From PLGF01 sp052139695 (GTDB lineage: Bacteria > Verrucomicrobiota > Verrucomicrobiia > Limisphaerales > Palsa-1400): a stretch of 64,000 bases of DNA. Positions 15,771-25,179 of the stretch are shown here, one piece after another. The notes beneath the pieces are model-generated. The model searched no databases, was not told where the DNA came from, and saw nothing but the letters and a program-made list of their open reading frames with translations. A program made the translations under genes and the position numbers. Positions within the stretch are counted from its first letter, which is position 1; each line of letters opens with the position of its first letter. The stretch spans positions 5,908-69,907 of the forward strand of contig JBKQWF010000217.1 of NCBI GenBank assembly GCA_052139695.1, given 5' to 3'.

Positions 15771-16640
15771 ATGCTTCGACGCCTTCTTCTGCTGGGCCTG
15801 CTGGCCACCGTAGCCGCGACCTCTGTCCGCGCGCAAGTCAGCGGCGTGGCCGCGGAATTGGTCCTCGACCAGCACCAATACCTGCCGGATGAAGACTTGC
15901 AGTTGAAAGTGCGGATTACCAACCGTTCCGGCCAGCCGCTCACCCTGGGTCAAGACGATTCCTGGATCAGCTTTGAGATCGTCGGGGAAAAGAGTTATCT
16001 TGTTGCCAAGCTGGCTCCCATGCCGGTCGCTGGGGAGTTCACGCTGCTCTCTGGCCAGGTGGGGACACGCGCGCTCAATCCGACGCCTTATTTTGACTTC
16101 CGGCGTCCGGGCCATTATCGAATCGGTGCATCGGTCAGGCTGGAGCAGTGGGGGCAAACGATTGACTGCAAGCCCGTCGTTATTACGGTGGCGAACGGAG
16201 TGCCGCTGCCAAACCTCGCCAATTTGCAGGTAGGCCTGCCGCTGCCGCCAGGCGTGACGAACGCCCTGCCGGAAATACGCCATTTCAGCCTGCTTAAGGT
16301 TCCCTACCTGGACGAATTGAAACTTTACGTGCGGCTGACCGACGATCACGGCCACACCCTGCATGTGTTTCCGCTGGCCCGAATGCTCTCCTTTAGTGTT
16401 CCTGAAGCGCAAGTGGATCGGGCGAGCAATTTGCACGTGCTCCTCCAGACTGGCGCGCGGTCTTTCACTTATTCAGTCGTCAGCCCCGAGGGCCGCCTTT
16501 TGGTGCATCAGATGCATGATTACACCGAAACCCGGCCCACTCTTCGCATCACCGACGACGCGCAGATTTATGTTGCTGGCGGCGTTCGGCGGTTTGCGGC
16601 AGATGATATGCCCACCCCGGACTCAGCGAACAGCAGGTGA
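15771..16640 (+). CDS. Secreted hypothetical protein
   Basis: From the ATG at 15771, the 289-residue product has a clear signal peptide (MLRRLLLLGLLATVAATSV then RAQ). It is followed by beta-rich sequence with Ig-like spacing (LKVRITNRSGQPLTLGQDDS, RRPGHYRIGASVRL, FTYSVVSPEGRLL). I recognise no named family. It is probably periplasmic or surface-exposed. It converges on the HAD phosphatase gene, overlapping its 3' end by 18 bp. Confidence 0.65.
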   Translation: MLRRLLLLGLLATVAATSVRAQVSGVAAELVLDQHQYLPDEDLQLKVRITNRSGQPLTLGQDDSWISFEIVGEKSYLVAKLAPMPVAGEFTLLSGQVGTRALNPTPYFDFRRPGHYRIGASVRLEQWGQTIDCKPVVITVANGVPLPNLANLQVGLPLPPGVTNALPEIRHFSLLKVPYLDELKLYVRLTDDHGHTLHVFPLARMLSFSVPEAQVDRASNLHVLLQTGARSFTYSVVSPEGRLLVHQMHDYTETRPTLRITDDAQIYVAGGVRRFAADDMPTPDSANSR

Positions 16641-17207
16641 GGGTTTAACCCTCAAGTTTTCGACCGCTGGCGGCGCGTTTCTTGCCGCATGCAGGCGGGC
16701 AATCATCCGTGGGGCCTCGGCCACATTGGGCAACACCGCGTCGTGATGGCCTTTGCCAATCCAAGGGGAACTGATCAAGAGAGAGGTGCAGCCGGCGTTG
16801 TGGGCCGCTTCGGCATCCTGCCATTTATTGCCCAGGACATACGAATGCGCCAGGCTGATGTGCCATTTAAACGCTGCTTCCGTGATCAGACCCGGTTCAG
16901 GTTTCCGGCAAGGGCAAAAATCGTTGACGTCATGAGGGCAGACGCAAATGTCGTCCAGGCAAAAAATCTGCCTCAGCGCATCATGCATTCGGTCCAATTC
17001 GCGCCGGTCCAATTCGCCTCGGGAAAGTTTCGGCTGGTGGGTCGTGGCAATCAGCAGATAACCCATGGCCTTGGCCTGTCGCAGCGGTTCGATGGAGTCC
17101 GTTTTGGGCGCCAATTCCGCGAGGGACGATGGGGAAACCGGCTTGTTTCCGACCATGCAGTCGTGGTTTAAAATCCCGTCTCTCTCGACGAACAGGGCGA
17201 CCTTCAT
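16623..17207 (-). CDS. HAD-IIIA phosphatase (GmhB/HisB-N-like) with altered catalytic residues
   Basis: The 194-residue protein starts at the ATG at 17207. It follows the GmhB/histidinol-phosphatase pattern, including the zinc loop CPHDVNDFCPCRKPEPG. The HAD nucleophile motif DxD, normally FLDRDGxxN, reads FVERDGILN here, so the nucleophilic Asp is Glu8. The motif III TNQ reads TTHQ. The motif IV Asp in VVGDxxxD reads VLGNKWQDA, so the first Asp is Asn. Substrate and activity are therefore uncertain. The LPS neighbours suggest heptose-bisphosphate phosphatase ancestry. Confidence 0.75.
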   Translation of the reverse strand: MKVALFVERDGILNHDCMVGNKPVSPSSLAELAPKTDSIEPLRQAKAMGYLLIATTHQPKLSRGELDRRELDRMHDALRQIFCLDDICVCPHDVNDFCPCRKPEPGLITEAAFKWHISLAHSYVLGNKWQDAEAAHNAGCTSLLISSPWIGKGHHDAVLPNVAEAPRMIARLHAARNAPPAVENLRVKPSPAVR

Positions 17208-17271
17208 AGACGGGAAGGTAGCACAGGCGACGGAAGCCGCAACTGAACCGCCCAATGGATGAGACTGCGGC

Positions 17272-17544
17272 TTAAGCCGCAGGTTTGACAGCGTTCAAAC
17301 GAATACGGAGGCGGGATTTTGTGCGATTGGCCCGGGCGCGGTGGATGACGCCTTTCTTGGCGGCCTTATCCAGCGCGGAACTGAGCGCGGGCAGCGCCTT
17401 AAGAGCCTCCTCCTTTTTTCCCGCGGTCATCAGGGCGGCGTAATTGGATTCCAAGGTGTGCAGACGCGATTTGACGCTGTGGTTTTGCAAACGCTTGCGC
17501 GCGCTGTTCCGCATGCGTCGTTCGGCTGATTTAGTGTTCGGCAT
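17272..17544 (-). CDS. rpsT: 30S ribosomal protein S20
   Basis: The 90-residue basic protein begins MPNTKSAERRMRNSARKRLQ, the S20 signature. It continues with an alanine/lysine-rich helical bundle ending in RIRLNAVKPAA. It binds 16S rRNA early in small-subunit assembly. It is a single gene between the HAD phosphatase and cysS, all on the minus strand. No Shine-Dalgarno site stands out before the ATG. Confidence 0.95.
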   Translation of the reverse strand: MPNTKSAERRMRNSARKRLQNHSVKSRLHTLESNYAALMTAGKKEEALKALPALSSALDKAAKKGVIHRARANRTKSRLRIRLNAVKPAA

Positions 17545-17645
17545 ATTTAATTTAAACGCTCAGTCTTTCAGGAGCGGCTACGATAGCGGATGCGGAAGCT
17601 TTGTCAACGACCGGGTTTTGGCGTTTCTATTCCGACACTGGATTT

Positions 17646-19046
17646 TCACTGCTTTTTGACACGGGCTTCGCCGCCGGGGATGTCTTCGATGACCCAACCC
17701 TTGGTTTGAATTTCGTTGCGAATGGCATCCGCCCGTTTGAAATCTTTCGCTTTGCGCGCGGACTGGCGCTCGGCCAGCAAGGCTAGAACTTCCGCGGGGA
17801 CTGATTGCTCCACCCGGCCCAGGCCCAAAACAGTATCGATCTTCCCCCAGGCAGCCAAAGCGGACGCCGCTTGGGGCGCATTCATTTGGCCGGCGGCGAG
17901 CAGACGATTGTTGTCGCGCACCCAATCAAAGATCGCACCCCAGGCGGCGGAGACATTCAGGTCTTCATCCAGCGCCGCGGTGAATTTGCCGAGGAGGGCG
18001 TTGTCCGGCGTCGCGGCGGCGCTTCCGCCAGCCTGCCGCAGCTTGTTGAGGCAGTCGTCCAGGCGGCCGAGCGCCGCGCGTCCGGCTCGCAGGCCGTCCA
18101 AAGTGAAGTTGAACGGCTCGCGGTAATGAGCGGTCAGCAGGAGGTATCGAATCTCCCGGCCGTTGAACCCCCTCTGCAAAAGATCGCGCAGTGTAAAAAA
18201 GTTGCCGAGGCTTTTGCTCATTTTCTTGTTTTCGACCAGGAGATGAGCGCCGTGCAACCAATACTTGACAAACGGGCGTCCGGCGCCCTGGCTTTGCGCG
18301 ATCTCGTTTTCGTGATGCGGAAAAATCAAATCTTCGCCCCCGAGGTGGAGATCAAAGCCGGGCCCCAGCAATTCCATGCTCATGGCGCTGCATTCAATAT
18401 GCCAGCCCGGACGGCCTTCTCCCCACGGGCTGGTCCAGAACACGGACCCATCGTCGGGGGTTCGTCCTTTCCACAGGGCGAAATCCGCCAGGGCATCCTT
18501 GGCGTAATCGTCGCTGGCCACCCGTTGGCCGGGGCGCATTTGCTCGAAATTCAGGTTGAGCAACTGGCCGTAACGGCCGCCGGAGCGCTGGTATTTCTCA
18601 ATGCTAAAATAAACGGAACCATCCGGCGTCCGATAGGTCATGCCCCGGTCGGCCAATGCCTGAATGAGCGCGATAATTTCCCCCATGTGTTCCGTGGCGT
18701 GCGGGGTTTCATGCGGGCGCAGGCAGCCGAGCGCTTGCAAGTCTTCAAAAAATGCCTGTTCGTATTTTGCGGTGTATTCCCGCAACGTGCTCTTGGCTTC
18801 GTTCACCCGTTTAATGATCTTGTCCTCGACATCCGTAACGTTCGTGACATGGCGCACCCCATAGCCCTTGAACTGGAGATAACGCCGCGTCAGGTCGGCG
18901 AAGACAAAGGTGCGGAAGTTGCCGATATGCGCAAAATCGTGGACGGTAGGGCCGCAGCAATAGAGACCGACATTCTTCCCGGTTGGGTCCAGCGGAACAA
19001 ATTCCTGCGTTTGCCGCGAAAGTGTGTTGAACAGTTTAAATGCCAT
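17646..19046 (-). CDS. cysS: Cysteinyl-tRNA synthetase
   Basis: The 466-residue class I synthetase has CCGPTVHDFAHIGNFRTFVF (the HIGH equivalent and a zinc-ligand cysteine), the zinc-binding WHIECSAMSM and HHENEIAQSQG segments, and KMSKSLGN. The C-terminal DALR helical domain is present. It charges tRNA-Cys in the cytoplasm. It lies 101 bp upstream of rpsT in the direction of transcription. The 195 bp before its start are shared with the divergent exopolysaccharide operon. Confidence 0.96.
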   Translation of the reverse strand: MAFKLFNTLSRQTQEFVPLDPTGKNVGLYCCGPTVHDFAHIGNFRTFVFADLTRRYLQFKGYGVRHVTNVTDVEDKIIKRVNEAKSTLREYTAKYEQAFFEDLQALGCLRPHETPHATEHMGEIIALIQALADRGMTYRTPDGSVYFSIEKYQRSGGRYGQLLNLNFEQMRPGQRVASDDYAKDALADFALWKGRTPDDGSVFWTSPWGEGRPGWHIECSAMSMELLGPGFDLHLGGEDLIFPHHENEIAQSQGAGRPFVKYWLHGAHLLVENKKMSKSLGNFFTLRDLLQRGFNGREIRYLLLTAHYREPFNFTLDGLRAGRAALGRLDDCLNKLRQAGGSAAATPDNALLGKFTAALDEDLNVSAAWGAIFDWVRDNNRLLAAGQMNAPQAASALAAWGKIDTVLGLGRVEQSVPAEVLALLAERQSARKAKDFKRADAIRNEIQTKGWVIEDIPGGEARVKKQ

Positions 19047-19241
19047 CGGCGCTGTGGTATCCTTGCGCCGCGATTATTTCAATCCTCCAGTGGAAGTTTT
19101 CCAACAGAATGCGGGCGGAAAAGGCGGCCTGCGGCCGAGGCTGGAGCGACTCTAAGTCATTGTTTAGATTGCGTGCCAGCGAAAAATGCCTTTTACTAGT
19201 GTGACAAAATGGCGCGGATGACAGCACTTTAAGAATGATCT

Positions 19242-20537
19242 ATGGCGGCGGCAAAATCCAGTTTTCTGGATCGAATCCTTGGACGCATTGGGCGGCTGGA
19301 TGCGGAAGGCTTGCAAACGGTGGTGCAGCGGCTGGCGCGCGAAAGGAGCTTTCTTGAGACGGTGTTCAACGCCATTGAAGACGGCGTGCTGGTGATCGAC
19401 GAGCATGGCCGCGTCATTTACTTCAACCAGGCCGCGACAGGGTTGCTCAACTGGAACCCGTCGGAAGTGGAAGGCCGCTCGATCGCGGATTTCTTGCCGG
19501 AGCTGGACTGGGCTACTTTGAGCGCGCCAAGCCCGGAAGGGCGGCAGCGCACGACCCGGCATGAATTTGAAGTGACCTATCCGCGCCCCAGGTTCCTCAG
19601 GGTCTATGCCGCCCCGGTTGAGGCCGAGGGGAAGGGCAGTTCGGGCATGGCTTTGATCCTGCACGATGCGACGGAGGCGCGGCAGCAGACTTTTGAGGCG
19701 ATCGAGAGTGAGCGCGTCCACTCGTTGAGCGTGCTGGCTGCCAGCGTGGCGCATGAGATCGGCAACCCGCTCAACGCCTTGCATATCCATCTGCAATTGA
19801 TGTCGCGCCAGGTGAAGAAGCTAATCGAACCGGGGACAGTCCCGATGCGGCCTTTTCGGCGGGGCAGGCCGCAAAAGGACCCTGAGATCGCGGAAGTCGC
19901 GCAACGGTTGGAGCATTACCTGGAAGTGGCGAAAGGTGAAATCACGCGGCTGGATTATATCGTAACGCAGTTTTTGCAGGCCTTGCGTCCTTCGCCGCCG
20001 CAATTGGCCGCCGGCTCGTTGAACGACGCGGCCCGCCAAACGCTGGAATTGCTTCAGCCTGAGCTGGACAACCGGGGGCTGAGGGTTAAAGAGGTATTGG
20101 CGCAGCGCTTGCCTTTGGCGCCCATGGACGTCGGCCAAATCAAACAGGTATTGATGAATTTGATCAAAAACGCCATGCAAGCGATGACGCGCGACGGTGT
20201 TTTGACGATTGAGACCGGCAGCGCGGCCGATTCTGTTTGGATCAGCGTGAGCGATACTGGAGGAGGGATTGCGCCGGACAAGATCAACCACATTTTTGAA
20301 CCTTTTTACACCACCAAAAAGAAAGGGACCGGCTTGGGCCTAATGATTGTCCAGCGCATTATGCGCCAGCACGGCGGGCATATAGAATTGGAGAGCCGGG
20401 TAGGGCAGGGGACCACTTTTCGCCTGCGCCTGCCACTGCGCGAGCGGCAACCGCGGCTCCTCGCCGCCAACAAGACTGAGACCGCAGACCATGAGCAACG
20501 AGACCAAAACCAATCCAACACTCCTGATCGTGGATGA
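19242..20537 (+). CDS. PAS-domain sensor histidine kinase of the exopolysaccharide operon
   Basis: The 431-residue soluble kinase has a PAS domain at about 35-150 (NAIEDGVLVIDEHGRVIYFN), an H-box (ASVAHEIGNPLNALHIHLQL, His at about 171) and an N-box (VLMNLIKNAMQAM). The G-boxes are DTGGGIAPDKINHIFEPFYT and GTGLGLMIVQRI. No transmembrane helix is present, so it senses a cytoplasmic signal. Its 3' end overlaps the response-regulator gene by 47 bp. The kinase/NtrC pair resembles PrsK/PrsR, which control exopolysaccharide genes in some bacteria; the match here rests on gene order. Confidence 0.9.
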   Translation: MAAAKSSFLDRILGRIGRLDAEGLQTVVQRLARERSFLETVFNAIEDGVLVIDEHGRVIYFNQAATGLLNWNPSEVEGRSIADFLPELDWATLSAPSPEGRQRTTRHEFEVTYPRPRFLRVYAAPVEAEGKGSSGMALILHDATEARQQTFEAIESERVHSLSVLAASVAHEIGNPLNALHIHLQLMSRQVKKLIEPGTVPMRPFRRGRPQKDPEIAEVAQRLEHYLEVAKGEITRLDYIVTQFLQALRPSPPQLAAGSLNDAARQTLELLQPELDNRGLRVKEVLAQRLPLAPMDVGQIKQVLMNLIKNAMQAMTRDGVLTIETGSAADSVWISVSDTGGGIAPDKINHIFEPFYTTKKKGTGLGLMIVQRIMRQHGGHIELESRVGQGTTFRLRLPLRERQPRLLAANKTETADHEQRDQNQSNTPDRG

Positions 20538-21861
20538 CGAAAAGCCGACGCGCGACGGATTGCGCGCCGCGCTGGAGGAGCACTACGATGTCTGGGTGGC
20601 GGAGGATGCCAAGGCCGCCACGGCCTTGCTGGAGGAATCGAATTTCGATGTACTATTGACAGACTTTCGGCTGCCGCAGGAGGACGGAATGAAGCTTATT
20701 GCCCGGGCCAAATCGCTGGCTAATCCCCCGGTTTGCATCTTGATGACCGCGTACGGCTCGGAAGAACTGGCCGTGGAAGCGATGAAGCAGGGGGCCGATG
20801 ATTACATCGCCAAAGGGCGGCTGCAAATTGACGAGCTGGAGATGCGGATCGGACGGGCTTTGCGGCGGCGGCATTTGGAAGTGGAAAACGTCGCCTTGCG
20901 CCAGCAATTGCAGTCCAAGTTCGGCTTCGACAATGTCATCGGAGAATCGCCGGCGATGGGCGAAGTGTTCGACGTGGTGCGGCAGGTCGCGCCGACCCGC
21001 ACGACGGTTTTGCTCCTCGGCGAGAGCGGAACGGGAAAGGAACTGATCGCCAAAGCGATCCACCAATTGAGTCCGCGCGCTCAATTGCCCATGGTCACGG
21101 TGCATTGCGCCGCGCTCGCGCCGACGCTGTTGGAAAGCGAGCTTTTCGGGCATGAAAAAGGAGCCTTTACCGGCGCCTATGAACGCCGTGTCGGACGATT
21201 TGAACAGGCGCAGGGCGGCACGCTTTTCCTGGATGAGATTGGGGAAATTGACCAGACGTTGCAGGTCAAATTGCTGCGCTTTCTGGGCGAGCGCACGTTT
21301 GAACGCGTCGGATCAAATAAGACGCTGACAGCCGATGTGCGGCTGGTCGCGGCGACCAATAAGGACTTGGAGGAACAGATCAAGGCGGGCAAATTCCGCG
21401 AGGATTTGTATTTCCGCCTTGCGGTCGTCCAGATTACCCTGCCGCCTTTGCGGGAACGGACCGGCGATATTGTCTTGCTGGCGCGGGTGTTTCTGGAAGA
21501 GTTTGCCGCCGAGAACAATAAAAAGGTGAACGAGTTTACACCTGACGCCCTGGAAGCGCTGATGAATTACGCCTGGCCCGGCAACGTGCGGGAACTGCGC
21601 ACCGCCATCGAACATGCGGTCGTGCTTTCGCGCGGCGACAAGGTGGGCCTCCGGGATTTGCCGCCAGCCTTGAGAGGTGTGGGAACAAAGTTCAGCGCTC
21701 CCGCCCCATCGGATTTGACGGTGGCGGAAGGGGAGAAACATCTCATCCTGCGCGCCCTCAAGGAGAGCGACGGCAATCGGACCACCGCGGCAAAAAAGCT
21801 GGGGTTGAGCCGCCGGACTTTGCATCGGAAATTGCACCTTTACCATTTGGAGGGCACCTAA
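20491..21861 (+). CDS. NtrC-family sigma-54-dependent response regulator
   Basis: The 456-residue activator has a receiver domain at 1-125 (LLIVDDEKPTRDG, phospho-acceptor Asp in LLTDFRLPQEDG). A sigma-54-interacting AAA+ domain at about 145-375 carries Walker A GESGTGKE, the GAFTGA loop and Walker B TLFLDEIGEI. A Fis-type helix-turn-helix ends the chain (NRTTAAKKLGLSRRTLHRKL). It starts within the kinase gene, and its stop abuts the next start. It probably drives transcription from sigma-54 promoters; I found no convincing site in the window. Confidence 0.94.
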   Translation: MSNETKTNPTLLIVDDEKPTRDGLRAALEEHYDVWVAEDAKAATALLEESNFDVLLTDFRLPQEDGMKLIARAKSLANPPVCILMTAYGSEELAVEAMKQGADDYIAKGRLQIDELEMRIGRALRRRHLEVENVALRQQLQSKFGFDNVIGESPAMGEVFDVVRQVAPTRTTVLLLGESGTGKELIAKAIHQLSPRAQLPMVTVHCAALAPTLLESELFGHEKGAFTGAYERRVGRFEQAQGGTLFLDEIGEIDQTLQVKLLRFLGERTFERVGSNKTLTADVRLVAATNKDLEEQIKAGKFREDLYFRLAVVQITLPPLRERTGDIVLLARVFLEEFAAENNKKVNEFTPDALEALMNYAWPGNVRELRTAIEHAVVLSRGDKVGLRDLPPALRGVGTKFSAPAPSDLTVAEGEKHLILRALKESDGNRTTAAKKLGLSRRTLHRKLHLYHLEGT

Positions 21862-23622
21862 GTGACGCTGCAGGAATGCATCCATCATTTGGAGGAGGGA
21901 GCGGGCGCCGGCTCTCTCAAGGTCGTCGCGGTCCTTCTTGCGTTCGTCGCTTTTGCCTGCCTGTATGACCTGCCATCGTTTCAGGGATTTGCCAGCGAGG
22001 AGCCGATGGAGACGGCGCAATTGGCCAGGAATCTGTCCCAAGGCCGCGGCTACGTCACCAAATCGATTCGGCCATTATCCATAGCGCTGTGGCAAAAAAA
22101 AGCCGGCCCCGCGAAGGGGCAGCGTTCCGTTCCTCTCCCGATGCCCGACCTGAATAATCCGCCGCTGTATCCGCTGCTCCTGGCGGGAGTCATGAAGGTG
22201 TTGCCCTTTCATTTTACGGCCACCGATTACTGGTTTTACCAGCCGGAACGATTAATCGCCGTGTTTAATCAGCTCATCTTTTTTGCCGCGGTCCTGCTCC
22301 TTTTTCGCATCGCCCGGCGGCTTTTTGGTTCCTCCGTTGCCTGGGTCTCTTCCATTCTTTTCGCGGCGACCAATCTCTTTTGGAAGTTCAGCGTTTCAGG
22401 TTTATCGACTTTGCTTTTGCTGCTGATTTTCTTGGCGCTGCTGTCGTGCTTGATGCGGATCGAGGAGCGCGAACGTGCAGCGCCAGGGGGCGCTGGAATG
22501 GGATGGGCGCTGCTGGCGGGAGCATTAACCGCATTGGGAGGGCTGACGCGTTACGCGTTTGCCTGGATGGTTATTCCTGTGGTTTTATTTGTTGCCTGGG
22601 TTGCGCCGCGCTCCCGGGCGAGGCTTTGCCTTCCTTTGGTGGCGGCGATGGCGGTGCTCGTAGTTCCTTGGCTGGCGCGGAATTATTCTTTAAGCGGGAA
22701 TCTTTTTGGGGAGGCCAGTTATGCCCTGGTGGAGGGGACGCCTCCTTTGGAAGGAGATCACCTGGAACGTTCCTTCAGTCCTGAGAATGCTCTGCAACGG
22801 GTAACGCCCCTGGATGTAGCCGATAAGTTTATCTCCAACGCTTATGGGATGTGGCGGGACGATTTGCCCCGCTTTGGCGGCAATTGGGTATCGGCTTTTT
22901 TTCTGGTTGGGCTGCTCATTCCTTTCCGCGAACCGTCCGTCAGGCGGACCAGGGTATTCCTGGTCTTTTCGCTCGTGCTGTTGTTTGTGGTGCAGGCTTT
23001 TGGACAAACCCACCTGAGCGCCGATTCGCCTGAGATTAACTCGGAGAACCTGCTGCCGCTGCTTGCGCCGCTGGTTTTTGTCTATGGCACTGCCCTTTTT
23101 TTTATGTTGTTCGACCGATTGAACTTGGCCATTCCCCGGGAACGCCGGGCCGTTATTGGAGCCTTCGTCTTTTTCTTTAGCGTGCCCTTCATTACTTCGT
23201 CGCTGCTTTTGGCGCATGGGACGGTCTTTAACTCCATCTTCTCCCCTTTGCACATTCAGGGCACGGCGGAATTGATGGAACCGCAGGAATTAATGATGAG
23301 CGATATCCCTGGCGCGGTGGCATGGTACGGGGACCGCAATTGTGCCTGGCTGACGCTGGACAATGATCAGGAGTTCCTGAAACTCAACAAGTTAGAACTT
23401 GTAAAAGCGTTGCTGCTGACGCAGAAAACGACCAACCAGCGGTTTCTCTCGGAAATGATATTGGAACCGTTCAGTTGGAGCCAATTTGTGATGGAGTGTC
23501 AGGCGCAGGGACGGGTGCCGGAAGGCTTTCCCTTAACCAAGCTGCCAGCGGGTTTTTTGCCTTACCAGATGTTTTTGAGCGGCAAGGATCGCTGGGGCAG
23601 TTCGGCCAAGCGGGAGGATTAA
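21862..23622 (+). CDS. Polytopic membrane glycosyltransferase-like protein (GT-C fold)
   Basis: It begins with GTG at 21862, immediately after the stop of the response regulator. The 586-residue protein has about ten to twelve transmembrane helices. The first extracytoplasmic loop carries an acidic motif (GFASEEPMETAQLARNL) and then PDLNNPPLYPLLLAGVMKVL, a layout typical of GT39/PMT-like enzymes that use lipid-linked sugars. A periplasmic C-terminal domain follows the last helix. The neighbours suggest a role in exopolysaccharide assembly or protein glycosylation. The donor and acceptor are unknown. Confidence 0.75.
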   Translation: MTLQECIHHLEEGAGAGSLKVVAVLLAFVAFACLYDLPSFQGFASEEPMETAQLARNLSQGRGYVTKSIRPLSIALWQKKAGPAKGQRSVPLPMPDLNNPPLYPLLLAGVMKVLPFHFTATDYWFYQPERLIAVFNQLIFFAAVLLLFRIARRLFGSSVAWVSSILFAATNLFWKFSVSGLSTLLLLLIFLALLSCLMRIEERERAAPGGAGMGWALLAGALTALGGLTRYAFAWMVIPVVLFVAWVAPRSRARLCLPLVAAMAVLVVPWLARNYSLSGNLFGEASYALVEGTPPLEGDHLERSFSPENALQRVTPLDVADKFISNAYGMWRDDLPRFGGNWVSAFFLVGLLIPFREPSVRRTRVFLVFSLVLLFVVQAFGQTHLSADSPEINSENLLPLLAPLVFVYGTALFFMLFDRLNLAIPRERRAVIGAFVFFFSVPFITSSLLLAHGTVFNSIFSPLHIQGTAELMEPQELMMSDIPGAVAWYGDRNCAWLTLDNDQEFLKLNKLELVKALLLTQKTTNQRFLSEMILEPFSWSQFVMECQAQGRVPEGFPLTKLPAGFLPYQMFLSGKDRWGSSAKRED

Positions 23623-23642
23623 AAAAAACGTGAAATTTTCTT

Positions 23643-23669
23643 TTGACAAAATTTGCCAATACCTATAGA
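23643..23669 (+). promoter_or_regulatory. Candidate sigma-70-type promoter upstream of the exopolysaccharide barrel gene
   Basis: A perfect -35 box TTGACA at 23643-23648 is followed after 15 bp by TATAGA at 23664-23669. The site lies in the AT-rich 117-bp gap before the outer-membrane barrel gene. The spacer is short (17 bp is optimal), so this is only a candidate. It would allow the second half of the cluster to be expressed separately. Confidence 0.4.
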
Positions 23670-23739
23670 ACTCAGTTTAGTTGAAAAAACTCCGTGAACG
23701 ATGCGTTGGCATCGGGGAGAAGGACACACGTTAAGCTCT

Positions 23740-25095
23740 ATGAAAAAAATTGTTGCTTCTGTTGGATTTGTAGCGTTGGGCGCGGCCACAATGCAGGCAC
23801 AGTACGCCCCGAATTTAACCCCACAGGAAATGGCCAAGCCGTGGTCAATTTCCGCCTCGTTGCGCGGTTTTTATGACGACAACTATTTAACCCAGCCATC
23901 CACCTTTCCGACGGGAAACCCGCCTGGGACAGGGCCTGCGTACGGCCATCCGTTGAGCAGCTATGGCATTGAGGTCAGCCCTTCCGCGGCTTTCAATCAT
24001 TCCACGGAAGACACCCTCATATCCCTCAGCTACCTTTATGATCTCAAATATTATTTTGAGCATGATTATACCGAGCAAGCCCATCAGGCGAACCTGAGGT
24101 TTGAACACCGGTTTAGCGACAAATACAAGCTGTCGGTGGCCGACTCCTTCGTCGTGGCGCAGGAGCCGACGTTGATTGATCCGGCGATTGTTTCAACTCC
24201 CCTATTGGCGACCGGTAACAATATCCACAACACCGGCACGGTGGGCTTTGACGCGGACCTGTCGAAAGACTTCTCCTTGCATCTGGGGTATGAGAACAAT
24301 CTCTACGCCTATCGCCAAGTCGGTGGAGACGAAACAGGGTTCGACCCTGTCACCGGCGCTATCATTTCCGCCCCTTACAGTTACGCCAGCCGTGCGGCGG
24401 CATTGGATCGAATTGAGCAATTAGGCTCGCTCGATTTGCGCTGGAAAGTCGTGCCTGATACAACCGCGCTCGTGGGGTACCAATACGGCCATACTGATTA
24501 TACCAGCCCGGAAGCGATCATTTATTCTTCGCCGGGGGTGGCTGCTTATAATGCCAACATTCGTAATGCCGATGAACATTTTGGCTACTTCGGTGTTGAC
24601 CACAGCTTCACGCCGGACTTCAGCGGATCCATCCGAGGTGGCGCTGAGTACCTTGATTACTACAACATCAAGACGAGCAGGGTTTCTCCCTATGTTGATG
24701 CCAGTTTGACCGATCAATATCTGCCCAAATGCACGGCCCAAGTCGGGGTGAAACATATCCATAGTTCGACGGACGTTGTGGGTATTTTTGGCGCCGGCAC
24801 GCCGGTGCTGGATTCGGACACCACAGTGGGTTACCTCTCGGTGAACCATGCCGTTTCGGACAGGTTGACACTTTCGGCTATGGGGCAGGCGCAATTCTCG
24901 ACTTTCGACGGAGGCGGACTTGGGTTTAACGGCAAGGGTGAAGATTTCTTCGTGGCTGGAATAAACGCCAATTATGCGGTTAATAAGTTCGTTTCGACAG
25001 AAGCCGGATACAATTACAGCAAATTGAATTCCGATCTGCCGGATCGCGGTTATACGCGTAATTTCGTTTATATCGGCGTCCGGGCCACGTACTAA
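23740..25095 (+). CDS. Outer-membrane beta-barrel protein of the exopolysaccharide cluster
   Basis: The ATG at 23740 starts a typical signal peptide (MKKIVASVGFVALGAATMQAQ), which decides against the upstream in-frame ATG at 23701. The mature protein of about 430 residues is built of amphipathic strands with frequent Tyr/Asp turns (YLYDLKYYFEHDYTEQA, TALVGYQYGHTDYTS, FVYIGVRATY) and ends in an aromatic residue, as outer-membrane barrels do. It lies between the membrane glycosyltransferase and the Wzc-type kinase, like the barrels of other exopolysaccharide loci. It may serve as the secretion pore. Confidence 0.8.
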   Translation: MKKIVASVGFVALGAATMQAQYAPNLTPQEMAKPWSISASLRGFYDDNYLTQPSTFPTGNPPGTGPAYGHPLSSYGIEVSPSAAFNHSTEDTLISLSYLYDLKYYFEHDYTEQAHQANLRFEHRFSDKYKLSVADSFVVAQEPTLIDPAIVSTPLLATGNNIHNTGTVGFDADLSKDFSLHLGYENNLYAYRQVGGDETGFDPVTGAIISAPYSYASRAAALDRIEQLGSLDLRWKVVPDTTALVGYQYGHTDYTSPEAIIYSSPGVAAYNANIRNADEHFGYFGVDHSFTPDFSGSIRGGAEYLDYYNIKTSRVSPYVDASLTDQYLPKCTAQVGVKHIHSSTDVVGIFGAGTPVLDSDTTVGYLSVNHAVSDRLTLSAMGQAQFSTFDGGGLGFNGKGEDFFVAGINANYAVNKFVSTEAGYNYSKLNSDLPDRGYTRNFVYIGVRATY

Positions 25096-25179
25096 AATTT
25101 AATCGAATAGAATTGACCTTGGGTCAGGAAGGCTGGAACGTATCTTCCAAATACGATCTAGCTTTCTTTTTTTTGAACT

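Noticed and set aside
17805..19199. Long plus-strand frame over cysS
   Set aside because: cysS on the minus strand has all expected motifs; the antisense frame shows none.
23641..23656. Possible sigma-54 promoter (TGACAAAATTTGC)
   Set aside because: The invariant GG at -24 is absent and the spacing to GC is two bases short, so it does not fit the sigma-54 consensus despite the NtrC-type regulator next door.
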